Shown here: positions 45,288-56,376 of the stretch, piece after piece
How positions within the stretch are numbered: the stretch's first letter is position 1
How the letters are laid out: each line of letters opens with the position of its first letter
From: Thinopyrum elongatum
Taxonomy: Eukaryota; Streptophyta; Magnoliopsida; Poales; Poaceae
Assembly (NCBI GenBank): GCA_011799875.1
Contig: JAAAXO010000108.1
Location: forward strand, 372,001-436,000
Direction: 5' to 3'
Length of the DNA: 64,000 nucleotides
Notes under the pieces: generated by a model
The model's database searches: none
What the model was told of the DNA's origin: nothing
Seen by the model: only the letters and a program-made list of their open reading frames with translations
Made by a program: the position numbers and the translations under genes

Positions 45288-45328
45288 TGACGTCAGCATG
45301 ACGTCAGCATGACGTCAGCATGACGTCA
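45288..45328. promoter_or_regulatory. Four TGACGTCA palindromes at 11-bp spacing
   Basis: TGACGTCA at 45288, 45299, 45310 and 45321 (unit TGACGTCAGCA). Equivalent clusters: two sites at 39707-39725, four at 49632-49671, four at 51942-51981. TGACGTCA is a core site for plant TGA/HY5-class bZIP factors; binding is inference. Confidence 0.6.
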
Positions 45329-45592
45329 GGACCAGTGGGTCCCACCTGTCATAGGCTGTTAGGTTAATTAGTGATTAACTAATTAAATTACTGTTTAATT
45401 AACACTAACTACTTAATTAAATTAACCTAATCAGGATTAATTAACTAATTAATTAATTAATTAGTTTAATTATTTTTATTTTTATTATTATTATATTTTT
45501 TAATTCGTTCTGGGCCGTGGGCCCCTATGTCAGTGGGCTGGGCGGACATGTCCGCGGCGTGCACGTCTGGGCGCCGGACATGTCCGGAGCGT

Positions 45593-45630
45593 GCCCATTT
45601 GGGACCGGACATGTCCGGTGCCCAAATGGC
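45593..45630. repeat. Near-perfect 38-bp palindrome in Tekay-type LTR
   Basis: GCCCATTTGGGACCGGACAT then GTCCGGTGCCCAAATGGC; the arms pair except for one-base offsets. It is the third of three GGACATGTCC-centred palindromes spaced 31-32 bp. Confidence 0.75.
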
Positions 45631-45654
45631 ACGCGCGGGCGCGGACGGGGGGGG

Positions 45655-46037
45655 CGTCGGGGCAATCTGTCTCAGGGGGCTCCTCCTCTGGTCTCGACCG
45701 ACTGATATGGGGGAAAAAGGAAAGAAAAGCAACCGTGAGTACTCTGAAGTACTCAGCAAGCAAGGATCTACACTACATATGCAACATTATCAAGGGGAGG
45801 CTGTATATGTGGACTGGCTGCAGAAATGCCAGAATAGAGAGAAGCCTAGTCCTATCGAAGACTAGCATCTTCAGCGGTCTTGCAGCAGTAAAGAGAGTAG
45901 AACAATACCATATAATGTAGCAGTAATAATATCAAACTCACCCAGAATCCTTTCTCGACTCCCGCGAGAAAGCAATCCCAGAGCCATAAAGTCATCAAAC
46001 CTCGTCCTGAGATCCCTTCTCGACTCCCTGCGAGAAG
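45655..46037 (-). repeat. Tekay-type LTR 3' fragment, minus, copy C
   Basis: It matches 41279-41659 but carries private variants (GGAGGAGC and GATTGCCCC in plus-LTR sense) shared only with 55575-55964. It joins integrase sequence at 46037. Confidence 0.72.
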
Positions 46038-46791
46038 CGAGGTACGACAATGCGGTCTCTGAAATACAAGGTTCCATCTTCAGACAGCGAGAAATCCCTG
46101 TACTTTACAAGGTGAAGGTCTTTCTTCATCAGATCAATTTCAGCATCTTTAGCTTGCCATTCTTAACAGCTTTCTCAAGTCTGGTTCAACAACAAGGTTT
46201 TTTAGGTATCCTTGGGGAACTATCTCGAGATTTAGCTTTCGAAGCTCTTCATACAGAAGTGGTTGCTGTAGCTGAACCTCAAGTTCGCAGCAATAGGATT
46301 TGCGGCTCAACGCATCAGCCATTACATTAGCCTTGCCAGGGGTATAAGAAATACCCAAATCATAGTCCGCAATGGTCTCCATCCATCTTTGCTGACAGAG
46401 ATTCAGAGATGGCTGAGTGAACAAGTACTTCAAACTTTTATGATCCGTGTAGATCTCGCAACGATTACCGAGGAGGTAATGTCGCCACAACTGCAGTGCA
46501 TAGATCACAGCAGCTAGTTCTAGATCATGTACCGGATAATTCTCTTCATGTGGGCGCAACTACGAGAGCCATAAGCAATCACTTTACGCTCTTGCATTAG
46601 GACACAGCCTAATCCTTCACGGATGCATCACAATAAATCACAAAGTCTTTGCGGGTATCTGGAGGAGACAGTACTGGGGTATTGTAACGGATTGACATCT
46701 GCCCCAGTGGATAAAGAATGTACTCTGGATGTATCCCTGCTCGAACAGCTGATAGCTGCGTCGCAGGGTGTGGTGAAAACAAACGATCCAT
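46038..46791 (-). pseudogene. Tekay-type fused gag-N / RNase H / integrase-N ORF, copy C
   Basis: ATG at 46791; same fusion as copy B. Single-base losses near 46620 (after Cys-Asp-Ala-Ser), 46560, 46195 and 46157 shift the frame. The extra G found in copies B and E is absent here. The pattern of isolated one-base deletions suggests unpolished sequence as much as real decay. Confidence 0.72.
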
Positions 46792-47169
46792 CTGAAACAG
46801 AGGGAACTCATGATTGTCAAAAGACAAGGAGAAGTATAACCGATCTCGGAGAGAAAGGTTAGACAAAACAATGGAACGGAAAATGATCATCAGACTAATC
46901 ACATCAATGTCAGGGAAATCGCACAGATATCCAGCTCTCCGGGTGGACGAGAATTACGAGATCCTAAGTGTCGGCGTTAGTAAACTTTAGTTAACCTGAA
47001 AGGAAGAGAGGTCAGAGTCCCAGAGTAAAGATGAGGAATAAAAGATCCTAGTACCACCCAATTGGCGACGTGGGCCCGTAACCACACAGCCAAGTTAGTA
47101 AAACGTTTTCTCCGGTTTCTAGACTCAACTTCGGCCAAGGATTGGAAAGGGGATTCCTACAGGCAGTCG

Positions 47170-47181
47170 GCTCTGATACCA
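47170..47181 (-). promoter_or_regulatory. Primer binding site, Tekay copy C
   Basis: Minus-strand TGGTATCAGAGC beside the LTR end at 47185. Confidence 0.85.
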
Positions 47182-47184
47182 ACT

Positions 47185-50100
47185 TGTGACGCCCCCCGCC
47201 CGATCGTGCACTATTCATACACGCAAACGCACACGATCAAGCCTAAGGACTCACGGGAAGATATCACAACACAACTCTAAAACATAAATAAAGTCATACA
47301 AGCTTTATATTACACACCAGGGCCTCGAGGGCTCGAATACATAAGCTTGCGAACAAGCGTCAGCGGAAGCATCAGATATCTGAGTACAGATATAAAAGAA
47401 AGTACAGAAGGCCTTTAGAAGGCGGGGCAAAATAAAACACACTATCGAAAGGCGAAGGCCTCCTGCCTGGGACCCTCCGATCCTACTCTTGGTCGTCAGT
47501 CAACTCGTAGTATGTATCCATCCTCTGGGTAGTAGTAGTAGCGATCGTCGGGGCATCTGTCTCAGGGGGCTCCGTCCTCTGGTCTCGACGAACTGATATG
47601 GGGGAAAAAGGAAAGAAAAGCAACCGTGAGTACTCTGAAGTACTCAGCAAGCAAGGATCTACACTACATATGCAACTTATCAAGGGAGGCTGTATATGTG
47701 GACTGGCTGCAAAATGCCAGAATAGAGAGAGGCCTAGTCCTATCGAAGACTAGCATCTTCAGCGGTCTTGCAGCAGTAGAAGAAGTAGAACAATACCATA
47801 TAATGTAGCGTAATAATATCAAACTCACCCAGATCCTTTCTCGACTCCCTGCGAGAAAGCAATCCCAGAGCCATAAAGTCATCAAACCTCGTCCTGAGAT
47901 CCCTTCTCGACCCCTGCGAGAAGCAATCCCAGAGCCATATATACAGGTCTCATCACAGGTATCCAGTTCTAAATTGTATCAATCAGGATACAACTCCGAG
48001 TGTCCTTTTACCGTAGGACCGGCTATCGATAGAAATGTTCTTCCCTGCAGGGGTGCACCAACTTACCCAACACGCTCGATTAACTTCGGCCGGACACACT
48101 TTCCTGGGTCATGCCCGCCCTCGGCCAAACGACACATCGCAACCCTACCTACAGCTCAGCAGAGAGGTCCCCGTCGGTCTACATCCTAAGCGCTCAGAGG
48201 TCTTGGCCATCGCCCTGTGCACTCCGAGTCGTTGCGCGCAGGGAGAAGCCTGGCACCAGGAGGGCGCCGGTCCGTCCGTGCCGCCATGCTGAACTGGACG
48301 TCTGACGAGCTTTCGGCTGATGCTACGATGCAGAACGCCCATACTATGCCCACGTGATGGTTAGTGCTATCAGACCAGAGGCCTGCTCGGATCAAATATC
48401 CAAATCGCTAGGCTAGGGGCTGCGGTAACGAGCAGAGACTCACGAAAGATGTGACCCCCGTCGCCCCCCGTCTCGAGGACTTGCGGCAAGGGTTAAGAAT
48501 GCCCGGCCCGCGCCTCGTATTCACCACTCGGGCACCACACTGGCAACCCGCCTTCACATACATGCGGGTACCCCTCAGGGTCGACCCGCCTTTCCAAGTA
48601 ACATTGTAAGGTCCAAGTATCCGTGTGTCCATAACATCAGGGAATCCGAGGTATCACCCTCATTGGATTCCCACTCGATGTATCCGTCAAGGTGAACTAG
48701 GAGGAATCACCCTCACTGGGTCCACACTTGAGGTGTTGTAGGACAGCGTCGTTATCGGAAGCGGTGAAGGAGGAATCACCCTCGATGACCACGACCGAAT
48801 AGCTACTCTACAGAGTTAACATCAGAAGTGCTACAAGAGGTTTCACCCTCGGCACTCGATGTAACGCTGCAGTGTCGTTACAACTAAGGGGGGGTGATGT
48901 GCGGTGTCGGGTCCTGGTCTTCAATCCCATTGATCGGGTCTTCTGACGATCCAGCGCGGCAGTCGGGATAAGTGGGGTCACTGATAGGTCTCTACCCGCC
49001 TAGACTAAACAGTTTAGGATATGTAGGTAATTATCAACAGTAGGTTACAATGAACAGGCTATGCATCAGAATAGGTAAAGCAGCAGCAGCAGTAATTCTA
49101 ATGCAAGCATGAGAAATTTAGAATGGGCGATATCGGATGATCAAAGGGGGGGGGGCTTGCCTGGTTGCTCTGGCAAGAGAGGGATCGTCAACGGTGGCGT
49201 CGGGCTCCTGAGTTGCGTCGGTCTCGGGGACGACGTCGGTGGTCAGGGTCTACCGAGAGAGAAGAGGGGGAGGAACAGTATAAATATATAGCAAACATGA
49301 GCATGACAAATACGATACACGGTGCTAGGGTAGTCTAACGCAGCATCACACGTAACAGACTGAGCGGGAGAATATCTGACGATATTTCCCGGGTCTTTGG
49401 AATTATCGGACAGAGGATAAGAGGGGAACGGTTGCAAGTTCGGATAGTTAGGGACGCGTGACGGACGAACGGACCGCGTATTCAGATTCGTCTCGTCGTT
49501 CTGAGCAACTTTCATGTACAAAGTATTTTCATCTGAGATACGTATTTTTATATGATTTTTCAAAGTTTTTATTAATTCTCTGGAATTTAATTAATTATTT
49601 AAATTAAACATTATCCAAAACAGTGTCATGCTGACGTCACATGACGTCAGCATGACGTCAGCATGACGTCAGGACCAGTGGGTCCCACCTGTCATAGGCT
49701 GTTAGGTTAATTAGTGATTAACTATTAAATTACTGTTAATTAACACTAACTACTTAATTAAATTAACCTAATCAGGATTAATTAACTAATTAATTAATTA
49801 ATTAGTTTAATTATTTTTATTTTTATTATTATTATATTTTTTAATTCGTTCTGGGCCGTGGGCCCCTATGTCAGTGGGCTGGGCGGACATGTCCGCGTCG
49901 TGCACGTCTGGCGCGACATTCCAGCGTGCCCATTTGGGACGCGGACATGTCCGGTGCCCAAATGCACCGCGGGCGCGGACGGGGGGGGGGGGGGGGGGCG
50001 CGCGACGGCGAGGCAAACGGCGGGGCGCTGGCAGGCGCGGTCGGAGAAGGACGACGGGACGGCGACGGCGCGCGTGGGGGGGGGCCGGTGCGGGCGCGCA

Positions 50101-50695
50101 TAAGCAAGGCGAGGCCGTGCCGCGGCGAGGCACTCGGGGAGGGGGCGGCAGGGCCAGCGACGTGCAGTGGCACCGGCGCCGGGAGTTGCGAGCGCACGCG
50201 CGCTTGAGGGCAGGGCCGTCCGTGCGAGGGGGCGAGCGCGGAGGCGAGGGGAGGCGTGCGCGGCCCGGTGGTGCGAGTGCGTGCGCCAGCGCGTGGCGGG
50301 ACGACGGCCAGGCGCGCGAGCGCGCGAGTTGAGGCACGGGGGCGGGGGGAGGAGACGAGGAAGGCAGCGCCAGGGCTCACCCCCGTTGTAGATGTGCCCG
50401 GCGAGGCTCGGTGATGGCCGCGATGGAGAGACGGGACGGCGGCGTGCGACGGCGAAGGCCAGGAGGAGCGCGCGGGGGGCTCGGGGAAGACGGCGCGGTG
50501 CAGGAGGGAGATGCAGGGCCGGGAGGGACGGCGCCGGCGACGTGACTCCGCGGAGGAGGACGGAGGCACGGCGGGGCGGCGACCGCGGCGTCGGGGCCAG
50601 TTCCCCCCGATCTGGATCGAGAGGAACGGAGAGAGGAGAGGGATTCGTTCGGGGGGGGTGGGGTGTCGGTGGGCTAGGGTTACGGGGAGTGAGGG
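47185..50695 (-). repeat. Tekay-type LTR, minus, copy C (ends at gap)
   Basis: Covers the LTR from its 3' end to about 570 bp from its start, then meets the N run. Many one-base deletions relative to copy B, and a long G-run at 49981-49998. Open frames in 49858-50690 are GC-bias artefacts; several run into the Ns. Confidence 0.75.
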
Positions 50696-50720
50696 NNNNN
50701 NNNNNNNNNNNNNNNNNNNN
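50696..50720. other. Assembly gap (25 N)
   Basis: 25 undetermined bases at the centre of an inverted repeat of Tekay-type LTR sequence. The true gap length is unknown. Confidence 0.99.
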
Positions 50721-53700
50721 TCCATGTTATCAAAATCAATTTGAGCCCTAACTATTTACAAAACAGGGGTATGGATAATAAAGGAGAAAAGAAAAGAAAA
50801 AGGAAAAGCCCCCCCCCCCCCGGACCAACTGGGCCGTGGCCCAGCTGGCCACCAGGCCACCACCAGGCCGGCCCATTCCCCCCTGGCCGGCCCACCCCAT
50901 CCCCTATCCCCTCACTCCCCGTAACCCTAGCCCACCGACACCCCACCCCCCCCGAACGAATCCCTCTCCTCTCTCCGTTCCTCTCGATCCAGATCGGGGG
51001 GAACTGGCCCCGACGCCGCCGGTCGCGCCCCGCCGTGCCTCCGTCCTCCTCCGCGGAGTCACGTCGCCGCGCCGTCCCTCCCGGCTCCTGCATCTCCTCC
51101 TTGCACCGCGCCGTCTTCCCCGAGCCCCCCGCGCGCTCCTCCTTGGCCTTCGCCGTCGCACGCCGCCGTCCCGTCTCTCCATCGCCGGCCATCACCGAGC
51201 CTCGCCGGCCACATCTACAACGGGGGTGAGCCCTGGCGCTGCCTTCCTCGTCTCCTCCCCCCGCCCCCGTGCCACACCCTCGCGCGCTCGCGCGCCTGGC
51301 CGTCGTCCCGCCACCGCTGGCGACACGCACCTCGCACCACCGGGCGCGCACGCCTCCCTCGCCTCCGCGCTCGCCCCCTCGCACGGACGGCCCCTCCCCT
51401 CAAGCGCGCGTTCGCGCTCGCAACTCCCGGCGCCGGTGCCACTGCACGTCGCTGCGCCTGCCGCCCCCTCCCCGAGTGCCTCGCCGCGGCACGGCCTCGC
51501 CTTGCTTATGCGCGCCCGCACCGGCCCCCCCCCACGCGCGCCGTCGCCGTCCCGTCGTCCTTGCTCCGACCGCGCCTCCAGCGCCCCGCCGTTTGCCTCG
51601 CCGTCCCGCCCTGTCCCCCCCCCCCCCCCCTCCGCGCCCGCGGTGCCATTTGGGCACCGGACAGTCCGGTCCCAAATGGGCACGCTCGGAACATGTCGCG
51701 CCCAGACGTGCACGCCCCGCGGACATGTCCGCCCAGCCCACTGACATAGGGCCCACGGCCCGAACGAATTAAAAAATATAATAATAATAAAAATAAAAAT
51801 AATTAAACTAATTAATTAATTAATTAGTTAATTAATCCTGATTAGGTTAATTTAATTAAGTAGTTAGTGTTAATTAACAGTAATTTAATTAGTTAATCAC
51901 TAATTAACCTAACAGCCTATGACAGGTGGGACCACTGGTCCTGACGTCATGCTGACGTCATGCTGACGTCATGTGACGTCAGCATGACACTGTTTTGGAT
52001 AATGTTTAATTTAAATAATTAATTAAATTCCAGAATTAATAAAAACTTTAAAATCATATAAAATAATCCGTATCTCAGATGAAAATACTTTGTACATGAA
52101 AGTTGCTCAGAACGACGAGACGAATCTGAATACGCGGTCCGTTCGTCCGTCACGCGTCCCTAACTATCCGAACTTGCAACCGTTCCCCTCTTATCCTCTG
52201 TCCGATAATTCCAAAGACCCGGGAAATATCGTCAGATATTCTCCGCTCAGTCTGTTACGTGTGATGCTGCGTTAGACACCCCTAGCACCGTGTATCGTAT
52301 TTGTCATGCTCATGTTTGCTATATATTTATACTGTTTCCTCCCCTCTTCTCTCTCGGTAGACCCTGACACCGACGTCGTCCCCGAGACCGACGCAACTCA
52401 GGAGCCCGACGCCACCGTTGACGATCCCTCTCTCTGCCAGAGCAACCAGGCAAGCCCCCCCCCTTTGATCATCCGATATCGCCCATTCTAAATTTCTATG
52501 CTTGCATTAGAATTACTGCTGCTGCTGCTTTACCTATTCTGATGCATAGCCTGTTCATTGTAACCTACTGTTGAAATTACCTACATATCCTAAACTGTTT
52601 AGTCTAGGCTGGGTAGAGACCTATCAGTGACCCCACTTATCCCGACTGCCGCGCTGGATCGTCAGAAGACCCGATCAATGGGATTGAAGACCAGGACCCG
52701 ACACCGCACATCACCCCCCTTAGTTTGTAACGACACTGCAGCGTTACTATCGAGTGCCGAGGGTGAAACCTCTTGTAGCACTTCTGATGTTAACTCTGTA
52801 GAGTAGCTATTCGGTCGTGGTCATCGAGGGTGATTCCTCCTTCCACCGCTTCCGATAACGACGCTGTCCTACAACACCTCAAGTGTGGACCCAGTGAGGG
52901 TGATTCCTCCTAGTTCACCTTGACGGATACATCGAGTGGGAATCCAATGAGGGTGATACCTCGGATTCCCTGATGTATGGACACACGGATACTTGGACCT
53001 TACAATGTTACTTGGAAAGGCGGGTCGACCCTGAGGGGTACCCGCATGTTGATGTGAAGGCGGGTTGCCAGTGTGGTGCCCGAGTGGTGAATACGAGGCG
53101 CGGCCGGGCATTCTTAACCCTTGCCGCAAGTCCTCGAGACGGGGCGACGGGGTCACATCTTTCGTGAGTCTCTGCTCGTTACCGCAGCCCCTATCCTAGC
53201 GATTTGGATATTTGATCCGAGCAGGCCTCTGGTCTGATAGCACTAACCATCCCGTGGGCATAGTATGGGCGTTCTGCATCGTAGCATCAGCCGAAAGCTC
53301 TGTCAGACGTCCATTTCAGCATGGCGGCAGGACGGACCGGCGCCCTCCTGGTGCCAGGCTCTCCCTGCGCGCAACGACTCGGAGTGCACAGGGCGATGGC
53401 CCAAGACCTCTGAGCGCTTAGGATGTAGACCGACGGGGACCTCTCTGCTGAGCTGTAGGTAGGGTTGCATGTGTCGTTTGGCCGAGGCCGGCATGACCCA
53501 GGAAAGTGTGTCCGGCCGAAGTTAATCGAGCGTGTTGGGTAAGTGGTGCACCCCTGCAGGGAAGAACATTTCTATCGATAGCCGGTCCTACGGTAAAGGA
53601 CACTCGGAGTTGTATCCTGATTGATACAATTTAGAACTGGATACCTGTGATGAGACCTGTATATATGGCTCTGGGATTGCTTCTCGCAGGGAGTCGAGAA

Positions 53701-54423
53701 GGGATCTCAGGACGAGGTTTGATGACTTATGGCTCTGGGATTGCTTTCTCGCAGGGAGTCGAGAAAGGATCTCTGGGTGAGTTTGATATTATTACTGCTA
53801 CATTATATGGTATTGTTCTACTATCTCCTTCTACTGTGCAAGACCGCTGAAGATGCTAGTCTTCGATAGGACTAGGCCTTCTCTATTCTGGCATTTCTGC
53901 AGCCCAGTCCACATATACAGCCTCCCCTTGATAATGTTGCATATGTAGTGTAGATCCTTGCTTGCTGAGTACTTCAGAGTACTCACGGTTGCTTTTCTTT
54001 CCTTTTTCCCCCATATCAGTTCGTCGAGACCAGAGGACGGAGCCCCCTGAGACAGATGCCCCGACGATCGCTACTACTACTACCCAGAGGATGGATACTA
54101 TACGAGTTGACTGACGACCAGAGTAGGATCGGAGGGTCCCAGGCAGGAGGCCTTCGCCTTTCGATCGTGTGTTTTATTTTGCCCCGCCTTTCTAAAGGCC
54201 TTTCTGTACTTTCTTTTATATCTGTACTCAGATATCTGATGCTTCCGCTGACGCTTGTTCGCAAGCTTATGTATTCGAGCCCTCGAGGCCCTGGCTTGTA
54301 TATAAAGCTTGTATGACTTTATTTATGTTTTAGAGTGTGTTGTGATATCTTCCCGTGAGTCCTTAGGCTTGATCGTGTGCGTTTGCGTGTATGAATAGTG
54401 CACGATCGGGCGGGGGCGTCACA
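50721..54423 (+). repeat. Tekay-type LTR, plus, copy D (start missing at gap)
   Basis: Matches the reverse complement of 47185-50695 and extends about 190 bp further towards the LTR start. It ends GGGGGCGTCACA at 54423. It contains four TGACGTCA sites (51942-51981), a TATA-like box near 52318, and the 3' tandem block 53650-53790 in which a CTCGCAGGGAGTCGAGAA segment occurs twice. Confidence 0.78.
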
Positions 54424-54426
54424 AGT

Positions 54427-54438
54427 TGGTATCAGAGC
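54427..54438 (+). promoter_or_regulatory. Primer binding site, Tekay copy D
   Basis: TGGTATCAGAGC, 3 nt after the LTR end; initiator tRNA-Met type. Confidence 0.85.
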
Positions 54439-54816
54439 CGACTGCCTGTAGGAATCCCCTTTCCAACTCCTTGGCCGAAGTTGAGTCTAGAAACCGGAAA
54501 ACTGTTTTACTAACTTGGCTGTGTGGCTTACGGGCCCACGTCGCCAATTGGGTGGTCTAGGATCTTTTATTCCTCATCTTTACTCTGGGACTCTGACCTC
54601 TCTTCCTTTCAGGGTTAACTAAGTTTACTAACGCCGACACTTAGGATCTCGTAATTCTCGTCCACCCGGAGAGCTGGATATCTGTGCGATTTCCCTGACA
54701 TTGATGTGATTAGTCTGATGATCATTTTCCGTTCCATTGTTTTGTCTAACCTTTCTCTCCGAGATCGGTTATACTTCTCCTTGTCTTTTGACAATCATGA
54801 GTTCCCTCTGTTTCAG

Positions 54817-55574
54817 ATGGATCGTTTGTTTTCACCACACCCTGCGACGCAGCTATCAGCTGTTCGAGCAGGGATACATCCAGAGTACATTCTTTATCCA
54901 CTGGGGCAGATGTCAATCCGTTACAATACCCCAGTACTGTCTCCTCCAGATACCCGCAAAGACTTTGTGATTTATTGTGATGCATCCCGTGAAGGATTAG
55001 GCTGTGTCCTAATGCAAGAGCGTAAAGTGATTGCTTATGGCTCTCGTAGTTGCGCCCACATGAAGAGAATTATCCGGTACATGATCTAGAACTAGCTGCT
55101 GTGATCTATGCACTGCAGTTGTGGCGACATTACCTCCTCGGTAATCGTTGCGAGATCTACACGGATCATAAAAGTTTGAAGTACTTGTTCACTCAGCCAT
55201 CTCTGAATCTCTGTCAGCAAAGATGGATGGAGACCATGCGGACTGATATGATTTGGGTATTTCTTATACCCCTGGCAAGGCTAATGTAATGGCTGATGCG
55301 TTGAGCCGCAAATCCTATTGCTCGAACTTGAGGTTCAGCTACAGCAACCACTTCTGTATGAAGAGCTTCGAAAGCTAAATCTCGAGATAGTTCCCCAAGG
55401 ATACCTAAAAAACCTTGTTGTTGAACCAGACCTTGAGAAAGCTGTTAAGAATGCGCAAGCTAAAGATGCTGAAATTGATCTGATGAAGAAAGACCTTCAC
55501 CTTGTAAAGTACAGGGATTTCTCGCTGTCTGAAGATGGAACCTTGTATTTCAGAGACCGCATTGTCGTACCTCG
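54817..55574 (+). pseudogene. Tekay-type fused gag-N / RNase H / integrase-N ORF, copy D
   Basis: ATG at 54817 after a pyrimidine-rich TTTCAG. Same gag-N to RNase H fusion. Frame shifts near 55047 and 55240; the RNase H C-terminus and integrase N-terminal linker continue (55318-55574) with Tyr-Leu-Lys-Asn-Leu-Val-Val in frame. It ends at the integrase/LTR junction. Confidence 0.72.
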
Positions 55575-55964
55575 GTTCTGCAGGGGATTCGAGAAGGATA
55601 GGACGAGGTTTGATGACTTTATGGCTCTGGATTGCTTTCCTCGCAGGGAGTCGAGAAAAGGATATCGGGGTGAGTTGATATTACTGCTACATTTATATGA
55701 GTATTGTTCTACGCTCTTACTATGCTGGCAGGACCCCGCTGAGATGCTAGTCTTCGATAGGACTAGGCTTCTCTCTATTCTGGGCATTTTGCAGGCCAGT
55801 CCACATATACAATTCCTCCCCTTGATAATGTTGCATATGTAGTGGTAGATCCTTGCTTGGCTTGTACTTCAGAGTTACTTCACGGTTGCTGTTTCTTTCA
55901 CTTTTTCCCCATATCAGTCGTCGAGACCAAGGAGGAGCACCCCTGAGACAGATTGCCCCGACGC
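55575..55964 (+). repeat. Tekay-type LTR 3' fragment, plus, copy D
   Basis: Inverted counterpart of 45655-46037 with the same private variants. It stops at CCCCGACGC and joins an LTR start piece in the opposite orientation. Confidence 0.7.
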
Positions 55965-56340
55965 CTGGTCCATAAATACCAGTGCTTTATTCCCTAACAC
56001 CTAAAATTAGTTTGGGCAAAACATCATTTCATACTTAAATTAGATTTAATAAATGGTTATTAAATATTGTTTTTAGTCGCTGTTTGAAGATGTTTGAGTC
56101 ACTTACCCAACTCCAATGATGTTGGTTTCAATTTTAGAATTGTCTCTGATTTATTTGCTATTTAATGAACAATTTAGTGTCTATGTTGGACAACTTTTAT
56201 TTTCCACTTTCATTTAAATTTGAATTTGAGGTTAGGAGTTGAAATGCAATATGATGTTAATGATGATCATGCACTGATAATCATGCTGACTTGGCATTAT
56301 CAAAATGGGATTACTGTGGCTAACCACCGGGGGTGTTACA
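55965..56340 (-). repeat. Tekay-type LTR start (first ~376 bp), minus
   Basis: Reverse complement of 38115-38490, ending GGGGGTGTTACA at 56340; preceded in element sense by a polypurine-like GTAGAGGAGATT (56341-56352). It is the 5' edge of the 3' LTR belonging to the internal region at 56341-58826. Confidence 0.82.
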
Positions 56341-56352
56341 AATCTCCTCTAC
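56341..56352 (-). promoter_or_regulatory. Tekay polypurine tract
   Basis: Minus-strand GTAGAGGAGATT directly before the LTR start TGTAACACC. Confidence 0.7.
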
Positions 56353-56376
56353 TAACAAGAATTCTCGTCCCGAGAA

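Larger units (their letters stand above)
42813..45654 (-). repeat. Tekay-type LTR, minus, copy B (broken in its GC-rich part)
   Basis: Runs from the LTR end TGTGACGCCC back to the GC-rich segment, where it stops in a G-run at 45654 and joins another LTR 3' fragment. It contains four TGACGTCA sites (45288-45328) and three GGACATGTCC palindromes (45544, 45576, 45607). Confidence 0.75.

Noticed and set aside
49868..51756. Open frames up to 300 codons around the N gap
   Set aside because: Same GC-rich LTR segment; some frames run through the undetermined bases. No domain and no conserved frame.
54780..54820. Pyrimidine-rich TTTCAG before ATG as a 3' splice site of a leader intron
   Set aside because: A plausible acceptor, but no convincing paired donor and branch site could be assigned from sequence alone.
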